Below, piece by piece: positions 1-5,974 of a stretch of 6,885 bases of DNA. Both the position numbers and the translations under genes were made by a program. How positions within the stretch are numbered: the stretch's first letter is position 1; the number at the start of each line of letters is the position of its first letter. The notes below the pieces were generated by a model, which was given only the letters and a program-made list of their open reading frames with translations, searched no databases and was not told the DNA's origin. The stretch is taken from assembly GCA_018971905.1 (NCBI GenBank), contig JAGWZS010000095.1, positions 1 to 6,885 of the forward strand. Reading direction: 5' to 3'. This DNA is from Rhodospirillales bacterium (GTDB lineage Bacteria > Pseudomonadota > Alphaproteobacteria > Acetobacterales > Acetobacteraceae).

Positions 1-426
1 GGTGACGCGCTCCAGTTCGTGCATCGAAAGGGATTTGGGGTCCAGCCGGATGCCGCCCTTGGCCCCGCCAAAGGGCAGGTTCACGGCCGCGTTCTTCACC
101 GTCATCCAGGCGGAAAGGGCCATCACCTCTTCCAGCGTGACATCTGGGTGATAGCGCACGCCGCCCTTGCCCGGCCCGCGCGAAAGGCTGTGCTGCACGC
201 GATAACCTTCAAAATGCGCGATCTCGCCGCTGTCGAGCTGGATGGGTACATCCACGATCAGAACCCGCTTGGGGCGGCGCAGAGTGCCAGACCAGCGGGC
301 AAGCTCACCCATGTAGGGCAATACACGGTCTACCTGGGCGAGGTAGGTGCCCCAGGGGCTTTCAGGTGTGGGTGATACATAAGACAAACTGCCAAGCTGG
401 GTGGCGGCGTGGTGCGTATCGGGCAA
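1..426 (-). CDS. gdhA: Glu/Leu/Phe/Val dehydrogenase (glutamate dehydrogenase), N-terminal part, truncated by window edge
   Basis: NAD(P)-dependent interconversion of glutamate with 2-oxoglutarate and ammonia in the cytoplasm, linking nitrogen and carbon metabolism. Only the first 142 residues are present; the family is about 420-450 residues, so the Rossmann (nucleotide-binding) domain lies outside the window. Visible family marks are [12 protein letters not shown] (about 83-94, with substrate-binding Lys87), the TVKNA segment with Lys111, and the signature [14 protein letters not shown] (117-130) with the catalytic lysine at 123. I chose the TTG at 426 because AGAGGAG lies six bases upstream of it (433-439). 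An in-frame ATG at 471 would add 15 residues ([15 protein letters not shown]) but has no convincing ribosome binding site. The coenzyme preference cannot be read from this part. It lies 170 bases downstream of the cytochrome c gene on the same strand. Confidence 0.93.
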   Translation of the reverse strand, partial: MPDTHHAATQLGSLSYVSPTPESPWGTYLAQVDRVLPYMGELARWSGTLRRPKRVLIVDVPIQLDSGEIAHFEGYRVQHSLSRGPGKGGVRYHPDVTLEEVMALSAWMTVKNAAVNLPFGGAKGGIRLDPKSLSMHELERVT

Positions 427-596
427 GACGGTCTCCTCTGGCTGGGTTACCTTCTGGTTTTTGCGCCCCATGGGCGGGCTGACGCGGCCATGCGACCGCG
501 CGCAGCCAGCCTCAGGCTACACCCGAACAGAAACGGCAGCCAGAAGGCTGCAATGCAGCCAGGGAATTGGTGCCACGCGCTGCCCGATAGGGAGGG
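427..596. other. Intergenic region between cytochrome c and gdh genes, with a small palindrome and a triple 8-mer
   Basis: No gene is seen here. The stretch holds a perfect 7-base inverted repeat, GGCTGCA-A-TGCAGCC, at 546-560. It lies 37 bases past the cytochrome c stop and could be a weak terminator for it, but no T-run follows on the minus strand. The 8-mer GCAGCCAG occurs three times, at 502-509, 536-543 and 555-562; the last copy overlaps the palindrome. Promoter elements for gdh must lie here or upstream, but I could not identify a convincing -35/-10 pair. Confidence 0.4.
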
Positions 597-995
597 CTAT
601 TTGGTTTGAGAGACCAGCGGCGTGGTGCTGGTTAGCGCCTGCGCGTAGCTGAGCGGCGTACCACCCGCGGAATAGCCGTTCTTTTGCAGGATATAGGCCA
701 TGACATCCTCATACTGGGCATGGCTGAGGCTGCCTGGGGAGGAGAGGGGCATTTGCTGCGCGACCATGGTGAACACGCTGCCAACGGTGGTGCCCGAGGT
801 GGCGAAGCCAGGGCCAACCAAAGCCGGGCCAGCGCCGCCGGCCAAGCTGGCACCGTGGCACATCGCGCAGCTTTGGGCAAAAACGGCCGCGCCGGCCGTG
901 GCCTGCGTGGCAGTGTAAAGGGAGGGGGGGCTGGCCGCCTGGGCGGCGGCGGCGAATAAGGAGGCAGCGAGGCTGAAGTTGAGAATTTTCAACAT
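597..995 (-). CDS. Secreted class I cytochrome c, single haem
   Basis: Small periplasmic electron carrier of 132 residues. Residues 1-20 form a signal peptide (basic start, hydrophobic alanine/leucine core, likely cleavage after AQA). The haem-binding motif is CAMCH at 43-47, with covalent attachment through Cys43 and Cys46 and His47 as axial ligand. Met82 (in QMP) is the probable sixth ligand. The following PGSLSHAQYEDVMAYILQKNG segment is the C-terminal helix typical of the single-haem cytochromes c that often accompany PQQ-dependent dehydrogenases; no such dehydrogenase is in the window. The gene lies 78 bases after nsrR on the same strand and may be co-transcribed. Its ribosome binding site (AGGAAG) is about ten bases upstream of the ATG and sits in the loop of a short inverted repeat at 1003-1017. 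The redox partner is unknown. Confidence 0.9.
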   Translation of the reverse strand: MLKILNFSLAASLFAAAAQAASPPSLYTATQATAGAAVFAQSCAMCHGASLAGGAGPALVGPGFATSGTTVGSVFTMVAQQMPLSSPGSLSHAQYEDVMAYILQKNGYSAGGTPLSYAQALTSTTPLVSQTK

Positions 996-1002
996 GTTTA
1001 TA

Positions 1003-1017
1003 AAGCTTCCTGAGCTT
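1003..1017 (-). promoter_or_regulatory. Short inverted repeat around the cytochrome c ribosome binding site
   Basis: On the minus strand AAGCT-CAGGA-AGCTT lies just upstream of the cytochrome c start codon (995). The Shine-Dalgarno core AGGA is in the five-base loop, and the 3' arm overlaps its last bases. A five-pair stem is weak, so it may only modulate initiation slightly or be a chance palindrome. The repeat is seen directly; any regulatory role is inference. Confidence 0.3.
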
Positions 1018-1073
1018 GAAAAGCGCCCCCGCGCAGACCTATCGGCCTTCGCAGGCGCACCATTTCACTACTC

Positions 1074-1538
1074 CTACCCGTGCCGCGGTGTAAAGGCAGG
1101 CAGGCAGGCCGCCTGCCCAAGGCGGCGGCGCAAGGCCGCGTGCCGGGGACTGGCGATGTCCGCCAGGGTGTAACGGTCCAGCACGGCCAGCAAGGCGCCA
1201 ACCGCTTGATCTAAAATGCCTTCCAGCCCGCAAGCGCCGCGGATGGCGCAGCGCCCACCGGCCTGGCAATCCGCCAAGGCCATCTCCGGTTCCAATGCCC
1301 GCACCACATTGCCGATGCCGATTTCCGCCGCCGGACGGGCAAGACGCACCCCGCCGTTTCTGCCTCGCAATGTCTCCACCAAGCCCGCCTGACCCAGGCG
1401 ATGCACCACTTTGGTCATGTGGTTTTCAGACACTTGATAAGCCTGCGCGATTTCGGAAATCATTGCCAATCGCTCTGGCGCCAATGCCAGATAGGTCAAC
1501 GCCCTGAGTCCATAGTCGGTGAAGCGGGTGAAGTGCAT
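1074..1538 (-). CDS. nsrR: NsrR-type Rrf2 family repressor (nitric oxide sensing)
   Basis: DNA-binding iron-sulfur regulator of 154 residues. The N-terminal winged helix-turn-helix opens with the Rrf2 signature MHFTRFTDYGLRALTYLA, continues through a recognition-helix region VSENHMTKVVHRLG (36-49), and has the wing RGRNGGVRLARP (58-69). Three cysteines at 91, 97 and 103 are spaced C-x5-C-x5-C, the spacing reported for the [4Fe-4S] NsrR of Streptomyces coelicolor. Asp8, the fourth ligand in that protein, is also present. This favours NsrR over IscR and over cysteine-free Rrf2 proteins. NsrR proteins normally repress nitrosative-stress genes until NO damages the cluster. It is somewhat longer than E. 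coli NsrR (141), with a basic C-terminal tail. The ribosome binding site before the ATG is weak. The gene lies directly upstream of a cytochrome c gene, which may be a target; no NO reductase or flavohaemoglobin is in view. Confidence 0.88.
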   Translation of the reverse strand: MHFTRFTDYGLRALTYLALAPERLAMISEIAQAYQVSENHMTKVVHRLGQAGLVETLRGRNGGVRLARPAAEIGIGNVVRALEPEMALADCQAGGRCAIRGACGLEGILDQAVGALLAVLDRYTLADIASPRHAALRRRLGQAACLPAFTPRHG

Positions 1539-1706
1539 AGCGCTGCCTAGCAGGCGCCTTTTGCCACTTCAATGCAACATAATTCTCACCGCCCACACTG
1601 AGGGGATTGTTTGATCCTTCCGCGCCCTTGTTGGGCTGTTCTACTTGGCGGCGTGGTGGCATCCGACTTGTCTTGCGAACCGTGCTCATAAGGACTAAGC
1701 ATTTTC

Positions 1707-1782
1707 AATCGATCTTGCTACTGAACTTTGTTTTCTGCGTCATCCGCGCTGTTGACGATCTTTCTCTTCAAAATCGATCTTG
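1707..1782 (+). repeat. 11-base direct repeat in the csp upstream region
   Basis: AATCGATCTTG occurs at 1707-1717 and 1772-1782, starts 65 bases apart. Both copies contain the palindrome ATCGAT and are preceded by TTCAA, directly or with two extra bases. In a 300-base gap an exact 11-mer is unlikely by chance (of the order of one percent). It could be a pair of protein-binding sites or a trace of a small duplication. The function is unknown. Confidence 0.5.
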
Positions 1783-1790
1783 GATGGCTT

Positions 1791-1822
1791 GTAACACATA
1801 CTGTGTTGCGGGTTGCAACATA
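1791..1822 (+). promoter_or_regulatory. Two mutually exclusive hairpins in the csp 5' leader
   Basis: One hairpin pairs GTAACACA (1791-1798) with TGTGTTGC (1802-1809). The other pairs the same TGTGTTGC (1802-1809) with GCAACATA (1815-1822). Each has eight pairs including one G-U, so the shared arm can be in only one of them at a time. The structure ends 10 bases before the ribosome binding site AAAGGA (1833-1838). Cold-shock mRNAs are known to carry temperature-dependent leader structures; that this one is a switch is inference. The loop of the first helix is only three bases. Confidence 0.4.
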
Positions 1823-1846
1823 TGACTGATTGAAAGGAAAATCGTC

Positions 1847-2056
1847 ATGACAACTGGAACCGTGAAATTCTTCAATGCAACGAAGGGTTTTGGTTTTATC
1901 CGGCCAGATAACGGCGGCGAGGACGTGTTTGTGCATATTTCTGCGGTTGAACGCGGCGGCATGAGCGCGATCACTGAAGGCCAGAAGCTGAGCTTCGACA
2001 TTGTGCAGGACCGCCGGAGTGGCAAAAATGCCGCGGACAATATCAAGGCGGCATAA
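1847..2056 (+). CDS. cspA: CspA-family cold-shock protein
   Basis: Single cold-shock domain (OB-fold) of 69 residues, the standard length of the family. It binds single-stranded RNA and DNA and acts as an RNA chaperone in the cytoplasm. RNP1 is KGFGFI (13-18) and RNP2 is VFVHI (27-31); the aromatic residues Phe15, Phe17, Phe28 and His30 are in place. The start is supported by AAAGGA eight bases before the ATG. The leader is AT-rich and can form competing hairpins, which suggests post-transcriptional control, but cold induction cannot be concluded: many family members are constitutive or stationary-phase proteins. The cspA symbol is a family-level name. The gene ends before a strong bidirectional terminator shared with the convergent aminotransferase gene. 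Confidence 0.95.
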   Translation: MTTGTVKFFNATKGFGFIRPDNGGEDVFVHISAVERGGMSAITEGQKLSFDIVQDRRSGKNAADNIKAA

Positions 2057-2089
2057 CACCACGCCTTGCTGCGCTGGTTTTTTGGAATG

Positions 2090-2118
2090 AAATAAGGCGG
2101 CCATTGGCCGCCTTATTT
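2090..2118. terminator. Bidirectional rho-independent terminator between csp and aspC
   Basis: A perfect inverted repeat with 14-base arms, AAATAAGGCGGCCA at 2090-2103 and its complement at 2105-2118, is centred on one base. The GC-rich core (GGCGGCC/GGCCGCC) is flanked by A-run and T-run on either side, so it reads as a terminator in both directions. It lies 33 bases after the csp stop and 45 bases after the aminotransferase stop. Confidence 0.88.
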
Positions 2119-2127
2119 ACGTTGAAG

Positions 2128-2153
2128 CCGGGACGAATTTTTATCCGTCCCGG
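2128..2153 (-). terminator. Second hairpin after the aspC stop
   Basis: CCGGGACG (2128-2135) and CGTCCCGG (2146-2153) form an eight-pair GC-rich stem with a ten-base AT-rich loop, 10 bases beyond the aminotransferase stop. On the minus strand no T-run follows. It may be a 3' stabilising hairpin on the aspC message, or assist the main terminator just downstream. Confidence 0.5.
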
Positions 2154-2163
2154 GGTAAGAAAT

Positions 2164-3375
<1,212 letters not shown>

Positions 3376-3523
3376 TCAACGAAGTTTGGAGGCTGCGCTC
3401 TCCTAAACCTCCGCAACGGCGGGCGCAAATCTGTTTGCCGCAACGCGCCTGCACCTTTAAGTAGAAGCCGCCCACTCGCGGCATTTCGCCGCCAGGCACT
3501 ACAATCCTGCCTTGGAGATATTG

Positions 3524-3910
3524 ATGGCCGTTGCAAAAATTATAAAACTGGTACCCCTTGCGGGTATCGCTTGCCTGCTGAGCGTTTCCGCCATGGCGCA
3601 GACCGCGCCCGGCTCGGCGCCGGTTGCTGGCACGATGGCGCCGATCCCCCCGGGCACGATGGCACCAGCGGAGGCAAAGGCCAGCCACCGCAAACACAGC
3701 AGGCATGAGCTGCTGCCTTCGGATCAGCAATTCTCCACTGAAAGCGCCGCTGCCGCACACTGCCCCAACAGTACGGTGGAATGGACGGCCCTGACCCGCA
3801 GCAAAGCCTATCATGGCAGCAAGTCCAGATATTTTGGCAAGACCAAGCATGGCGCCTATGCCTGCAAGTCTGACCTGGATGCGGCCGGTTTCCACGAGGC
3901 CAAGAACTGA
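3524..3910 (+). CDS. Small secreted protein with two conserved cysteines, function unknown
   Basis: Predicted exported protein of 128 residues. I start it at the ATG at 3524, six bases after GGAG (3514-3517), rather than at the upstream in-frame TTG at 3512. Residues 1-25 form a signal peptide with likely cleavage after AMA. A low-complexity Pro/Ala/Thr linker follows, containing GTMAP twice (36-40 and 44-48), then a basic His/Lys/Arg patch (about 52-61). The C-terminal domain runs from Cys80 (CPNSTVEW) through YHGSKSRYFGKTKHGAYAC (Cys114) to the end. From memory this resembles a small secreted domain in Acetobacteraceae and Burkholderiales with a YHxxGSRxYGxTKxGAYMC-like core; I cannot name a tested function. 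The two cysteines may form a disulfide or, with His97, His109 and His124, bind metal. It lies 51 bases before the prolyl isomerase gene and may be co-transcribed with it. Confidence 0.8.
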   Translation: MAVAKIIKLVPLAGIACLLSVSAMAQTAPGSAPVAGTMAPIPPGTMAPAEAKASHRKHSRHELLPSDQQFSTESAAAAHCPNSTVEWTALTRSKAYHGSKSRYFGKTKHGAYACKSDLDAAGFHEAKN

Positions 3911-3961
3911 CTAAACAGGCGCGATGGCCCGAGCCGTCTCAAATTTTGAAAGGAATACACC

Positions 3962-4327
3962 TTGGCCGAAATCAACATCGTCACCCTGCCATCCGGCGTG
4001 AAATACGAGGACCATGTCGTCGGCACTGGTGAAACACCAAAGCAGGGCCAGATGGTTACCGTGCATTATACGGGCTGGCTGGATGAGAACGGCACCAAAG
4101 GCCGGAAATTCGATTCCTCCCGCGACCGCGGGCAACCCTTCACCTTCAAGCTGGGTGTTGGGCAGGTCATCTCGGGATGGGATATCGGGGTTTCCACAAT
4201 GCAGGCCGGTGGCCAGCGCACCTTGGTGCTGCCGCCCGAGCACGGCTACGGGCAGCGTGGGGCTGGCTCTGTGATTCCCCCCGGCGCGACGCTGATCTTT
4301 GATGTGGAGCTGATCAGCTTCAGCTAG
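3962..4327 (+). CDS. FKBP-type peptidyl-prolyl cis-trans isomerase, single domain
   Basis: Protein-folding catalyst of 121 residues, consisting only of an FKBP domain. There is no signal peptide or SlyD-type metal-binding tail, so a cytoplasmic FKBP12-like enzyme is expected. The active-site set is complete: Tyr36, Phe50, Asp51, Phe60, Val69, Ile70, Trp73, Tyr96 and Phe113, within VTVHYTGWL, KFDSS, GQVISGWDIG and VIPPGATLIFDVEL. The start is TTG at 3962, supported by AAAGGA ending seven bases upstream; no in-frame ATG precedes the domain. It follows the small secreted protein gene by 51 bases on the same strand. Its end overlaps the end of the convergent ecsC gene by eight bases, so no separate terminator fits between them. 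Confidence 0.95.
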   Translation: MAEINIVTLPSGVKYEDHVVGTGETPKQGQMVTVHYTGWLDENGTKGRKFDSSRDRGQPFTFKLGVGQVISGWDIGVSTMQAGGQRTLVLPPEHGYGQRGAGSVIPPGATLIFDVELISFS

Positions 4328-5219
4328 CCGCCGGCAGCAAAACCCGCGCAACCGGGCGGCGGTGCCTGCCAATGCGCCGCCGCTCCCGCGCGACTTGCAC
4401 AAGCGCTTCGAAAGAACGCTTCACAGCCGCCACATCGCCAGTACGCCGCTCCAGCGCGCGCAAGCAGAAATGTACCCTGGCCATGCCTTGGTAGTAATCG
4501 GTGAAGCTGTAATTCAGCAGCCCACCGGTTACTGCCCCGGCAACCGGCACCATCTGCGCCATCAATTTTTCTGACAGCACCAGCCCGAACTGCCCCGCAG
4601 CACTGCGGATCAACAGATTTATGGTCAGATGGCTTACCCCCAGCCGCACCGCCCAATAGCCGGTTTCGGTCTGTTCGCCGCTCTCGTTCGGGCTGCCAAA
4701 GGCCAGCACCTCCAGGCAGGCGCGCCGGGCCTCCTCGGAAGATAGATCCTCCCCGGAATCCCGCGCCACCTCGGCAATAGAGCGTAGAATGGTCGCGGTG
4801 GTGAAGGGGATGTCAACAAATACGCCCGGGAACCCGGCAAAGCCGGTGACGGCACCGCTTGCCGTCGTGGCCAGGCGGTGCATCAAATTCTTGCGGGGTT
4901 TCTTGGGCCGGATGAAGCGCGGCGCGGCCTCCAACCCGAAAGTGGCATAGGCGTAACTGTTCCACAGCACATCCTCCACCGTATCCTGCGCCTTCTGCAC
5001 GAAGTCGGACCAAGCCCGCCCGCCAATGCACTCCCCAGCCTGAACCACAGCGTTCTGCAGGCTTTCCACCTGCCGGCTGAACAGCGCCGTCAGTCGCACC
5101 AGCAGCCCACGAGAATCCGCCATCAGCACGGCGGCCTCCCAAAGCCACCCGCGCTCATGGTCGGTCAGAAAACCCGTCCGTTCGGCCAGATGCTCAGGAA
5201 AGGGGGGTAAAACGCTCAT
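4320..5219 (-). CDS. EcsC family protein
   Basis: Protein of 299 residues from the ATG at 5219. It carries the EcsC family hallmark near the C-terminus, PVAGAVTGGLLNYSFT (225-240) followed by YYQGMARVHFCLRALERR, and the alanine/glycine-rich segment TTASGAVTGFAGFPGVF (118-134), which is probably membrane-associated. The name comes from Bacillus EcsC of the ecs ABC transporter locus; the biochemical role of the family is not established. No ABC transporter genes lie nearby. The C-terminus is strongly basic (RERRRIGRHRR). A GTG at 5297 is in frame and would add 26 residues, overlapping the end of rplT, but it has no well-spaced ribosome binding site. The ATG also lacks one and directly follows a 10-pair hairpin. 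The gene runs in the same direction as rplT, 55 bases beyond its stop. Confidence 0.85.
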   Translation of the reverse strand: MSVLPPFPEHLAERTGFLTDHERGWLWEAAVLMADSRGLLVRLTALFSRQVESLQNAVVQAGECIGGRAWSDFVQKAQDTVEDVLWNSYAYATFGLEAAPRFIRPKKPRKNLMHRLATTASGAVTGFAGFPGVFVDIPFTTATILRSIAEVARDSGEDLSSEEARRACLEVLAFGSPNESGEQTETGYWAVRLGVSHLTINLLIRSAAGQFGLVLSEKLMAQMVPVAGAVTGGLLNYSFTDYYQGMARVHFCLRALERRTGDVAAVKRSFEALVQVARERRRIGRHRRPVARVLLPAAS

Positions 5220-5248
5220 GGCCAGACCGAGATGCGCCCGGCCTGGCC
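5220..5248 (-). terminator. Strong hairpin between rplT and ecsC, touching the ecsC start
   Basis: On the minus strand GGCCAGGCCG (5248-5239) pairs with CGGTCTGGCC (5229-5220): ten pairs with one G-U and a nine-base loop. The stem ends at the base immediately before the ecsC ATG. The next minus-strand bases are ATGAGCGTTTTA, so a short T-run comes seven bases later, not directly after the stem as in a standard terminator. It could terminate or attenuate transcription from the ribosomal operon, or limit ribosome access to ecsC. The structure is clear; the role is inference. Confidence 0.5.
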
Positions 5249-5274
5249 ATGACTCAAGGGTCTTTAAGGAAATT

Positions 5275-5640
5275 TCACTCCGCGGCGGCGGAAACACCCT
5301 TCACGGCCTGCACGATCTCGGCGAAGGACGCCGGATCATCATACGCGATGGCGGACAGAACCTTGCGGTCCAGCTCCAGCCCGGCCTGCTTCAGGCCAAA
5401 GATGAACTGGCTGTAGGTCAGCCCATGCTCACGCACGGCGGCATTGATACGCTGGATCCAAAGCGAGCGGAATTCGCGCTTCTTAACCCGGCGGTCACGA
5501 TAAGCATAGCGCAGGGCCTTTTCCAGGCGCTCCAGCGCGATACGATAATTGGTCGAGGACCGGCCAACATAGCCCTTCGAAAGTTCGAGAACCTTCTTGT
5601 GGCGGGCGTGGGTCGTTACACCGCGTTTCACACGTGCCAT
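5275..5640 (-). CDS. rplT: 50S ribosomal protein L20
   Basis: Large-subunit protein needed early in 50S assembly, binding 23S rRNA; 121 residues, the normal length. It opens with the characteristic [18 protein letters not shown] basic extension and continues with [37 protein letters not shown] and the C-terminal globular part ([25 protein letters not shown]). The ribosome binding site GGGAGGAG sits seven bases before the ATG. It follows rpmI by 15 bases and must share its transcript. In several bacteria L20 represses its own operon by binding the leader RNA; whether that applies here is not shown. The usual alphaproteobacterial downstream genes pheS and pheT are absent; ecsC follows instead. 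Confidence 0.98.
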   Translation of the reverse strand: MARVKRGVTTHARHKKVLELSKGYVGRSSTNYRIALERLEKALRYAYRDRRVKKREFRSLWIQRINAAVREHGLTYSQFIFGLKQAGLELDRKVLSAIAYDDPASFAEIVQAVKGVSAAAE

Positions 5641-5655
5641 TGTCTATCTCCTCCC

Positions 5656-5856
5656 TTACAGGCCGTACGGCGCCCACTGCTTCACGGTCAGGCCGTCAGC
5701 GTGGGTCAGGGTCTGGCTACCGCGGTTCTGGCGCTTGGCCTTCTGGGAGCGGGCATAAAGATTGTGGCGCTTCTTACCCGGGCCGGCCAAAACCTTGCCC
5801 GTGGCGGTGATCTTGAAGCGCTTCTTGACCGCAGATTTGGTCTTAAGCTTCGGCAT
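5656..5856 (-). CDS. rpmI: 50S ribosomal protein L35
   Basis: Small basic large-subunit protein of 66 residues, normal for the family. It begins [20 protein letters not shown], with [19 protein letters not shown] in the middle and the C-terminal VKQWAPYGL. It is the first gene of the rpmI-rplT operon, with an excellent ribosome binding site (AGGAG six bases before the ATG). A leader of about 110 bases with several stem-loops precedes it, and a sigma-70-like promoter is recognisable upstream. infC, which precedes rpmI in many bacteria, is not here; the upstream neighbour is the divergent recX. Confidence 0.98.
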   Translation of the reverse strand: MPKLKTKSAVKKRFKITATGKVLAGPGKKRHNLYARSQKAKRQNRGSQTLTHADGLTVKQWAPYGL

Positions 5857-5877
5857 TTCAGTCTCCTGATCGCATAA

Positions 5878-5930
5878 CCCGCCCTAGCAAGGCGGGGTCC
5901 CGAGAATCGGGGCGGCGGCCAGGCATGCCT
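5878..5930 (-). promoter_or_regulatory. Structured 5' leader of rpmI-rplT (candidate ribosomal-protein leader)
   Basis: Three inverted repeats lie in a row. AGGCATGCCT (5921-5930) is a perfect palindrome. CCCGA-TTC-TCGGG (5911-5899 on the minus strand) is a five-pair stem with a three-base loop. CCCGCC-TTGCTAG-GGCGGG (5896-5878) is a six-pair stem ending 10 bases before the AGGAG ribosome binding site. An upstream CCGCCC segment (about 5917-5912) could compete for the same GGGCGG arm, so alternative folds are possible. Autogenous control by L20 or L35 would fit the operon but is inference; I do not recognise a described leader class. Confidence 0.4.
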
Positions 5931-5974
5931 AAAGGCCCGGACACGCACGCATCACCTGTTACAGTTAAGCGGCG

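Larger units (their letters stand above)
1539..1846. other. Intergenic region: nsrR start region and long cold-shock gene leader
   Basis: No gene is supported in these 308 bases; the short open frames here lack family features and ribosome binding sites. The stretch is more AT-rich than its surroundings, especially from 1680 to 1846, as is common in csp leaders. It holds a direct repeat AATCGATCTTG at 1707-1717 and 1772-1782, and two competing hairpins at 1791-1822. The 9-mer TGCAACATA occurs at 1573-1581 near the nsrR start and again at 1814-1822 near the csp start. I could not settle on a promoter for either gene: TTGACG at 1752-1757 resembles a -35 element but lacks a good -10 at the right distance. 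Confidence 0.5.

Noticed and set aside
19..375. Plus-strand open frame of 118 codons at the left edge
   Set aside because: It is the reverse strand of the glutamate dehydrogenase signature region.
1023..1058. Terminator between nsrR and the cytochrome c gene (GCGCC/GGCGC arms followed by TTTT on the minus strand)
   Set aside because: The outer stem is only five pairs with a loop of more than 20 bases and a poorly paired interior, so it is too weak to call.
1426..1825. Open frames on both strands in the nsrR-csp gap (72 and 87 codons)
   Set aside because: They start at non-ATG codons or without ribosome binding sites, have odd composition, and lie in the leader/promoter region; no family resemblance.
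3388..3438. Inverted repeats in the aspC/secreted-protein divergent region (GGAGG/CCTCC and GCAAA/TTTGC)
   Set aside because: Five-base arms with unpaired flanks are expected by chance; no matching promoter elements nearby to give them meaning.
3911..4402. Minus-strand open frame of 163 codons opposite the prolyl isomerase
   Set aside because: Antisense to a complete FKBP domain and overlapping the end of ecsC; it has no recognisable domain.
5218..5877. Long plus-strand open frame (219 codons) across rpmI and rplT
   Set aside because: It is antisense to two unmistakable ribosomal protein genes with strong ribosome binding sites; the frame is a by-product of their codon use.
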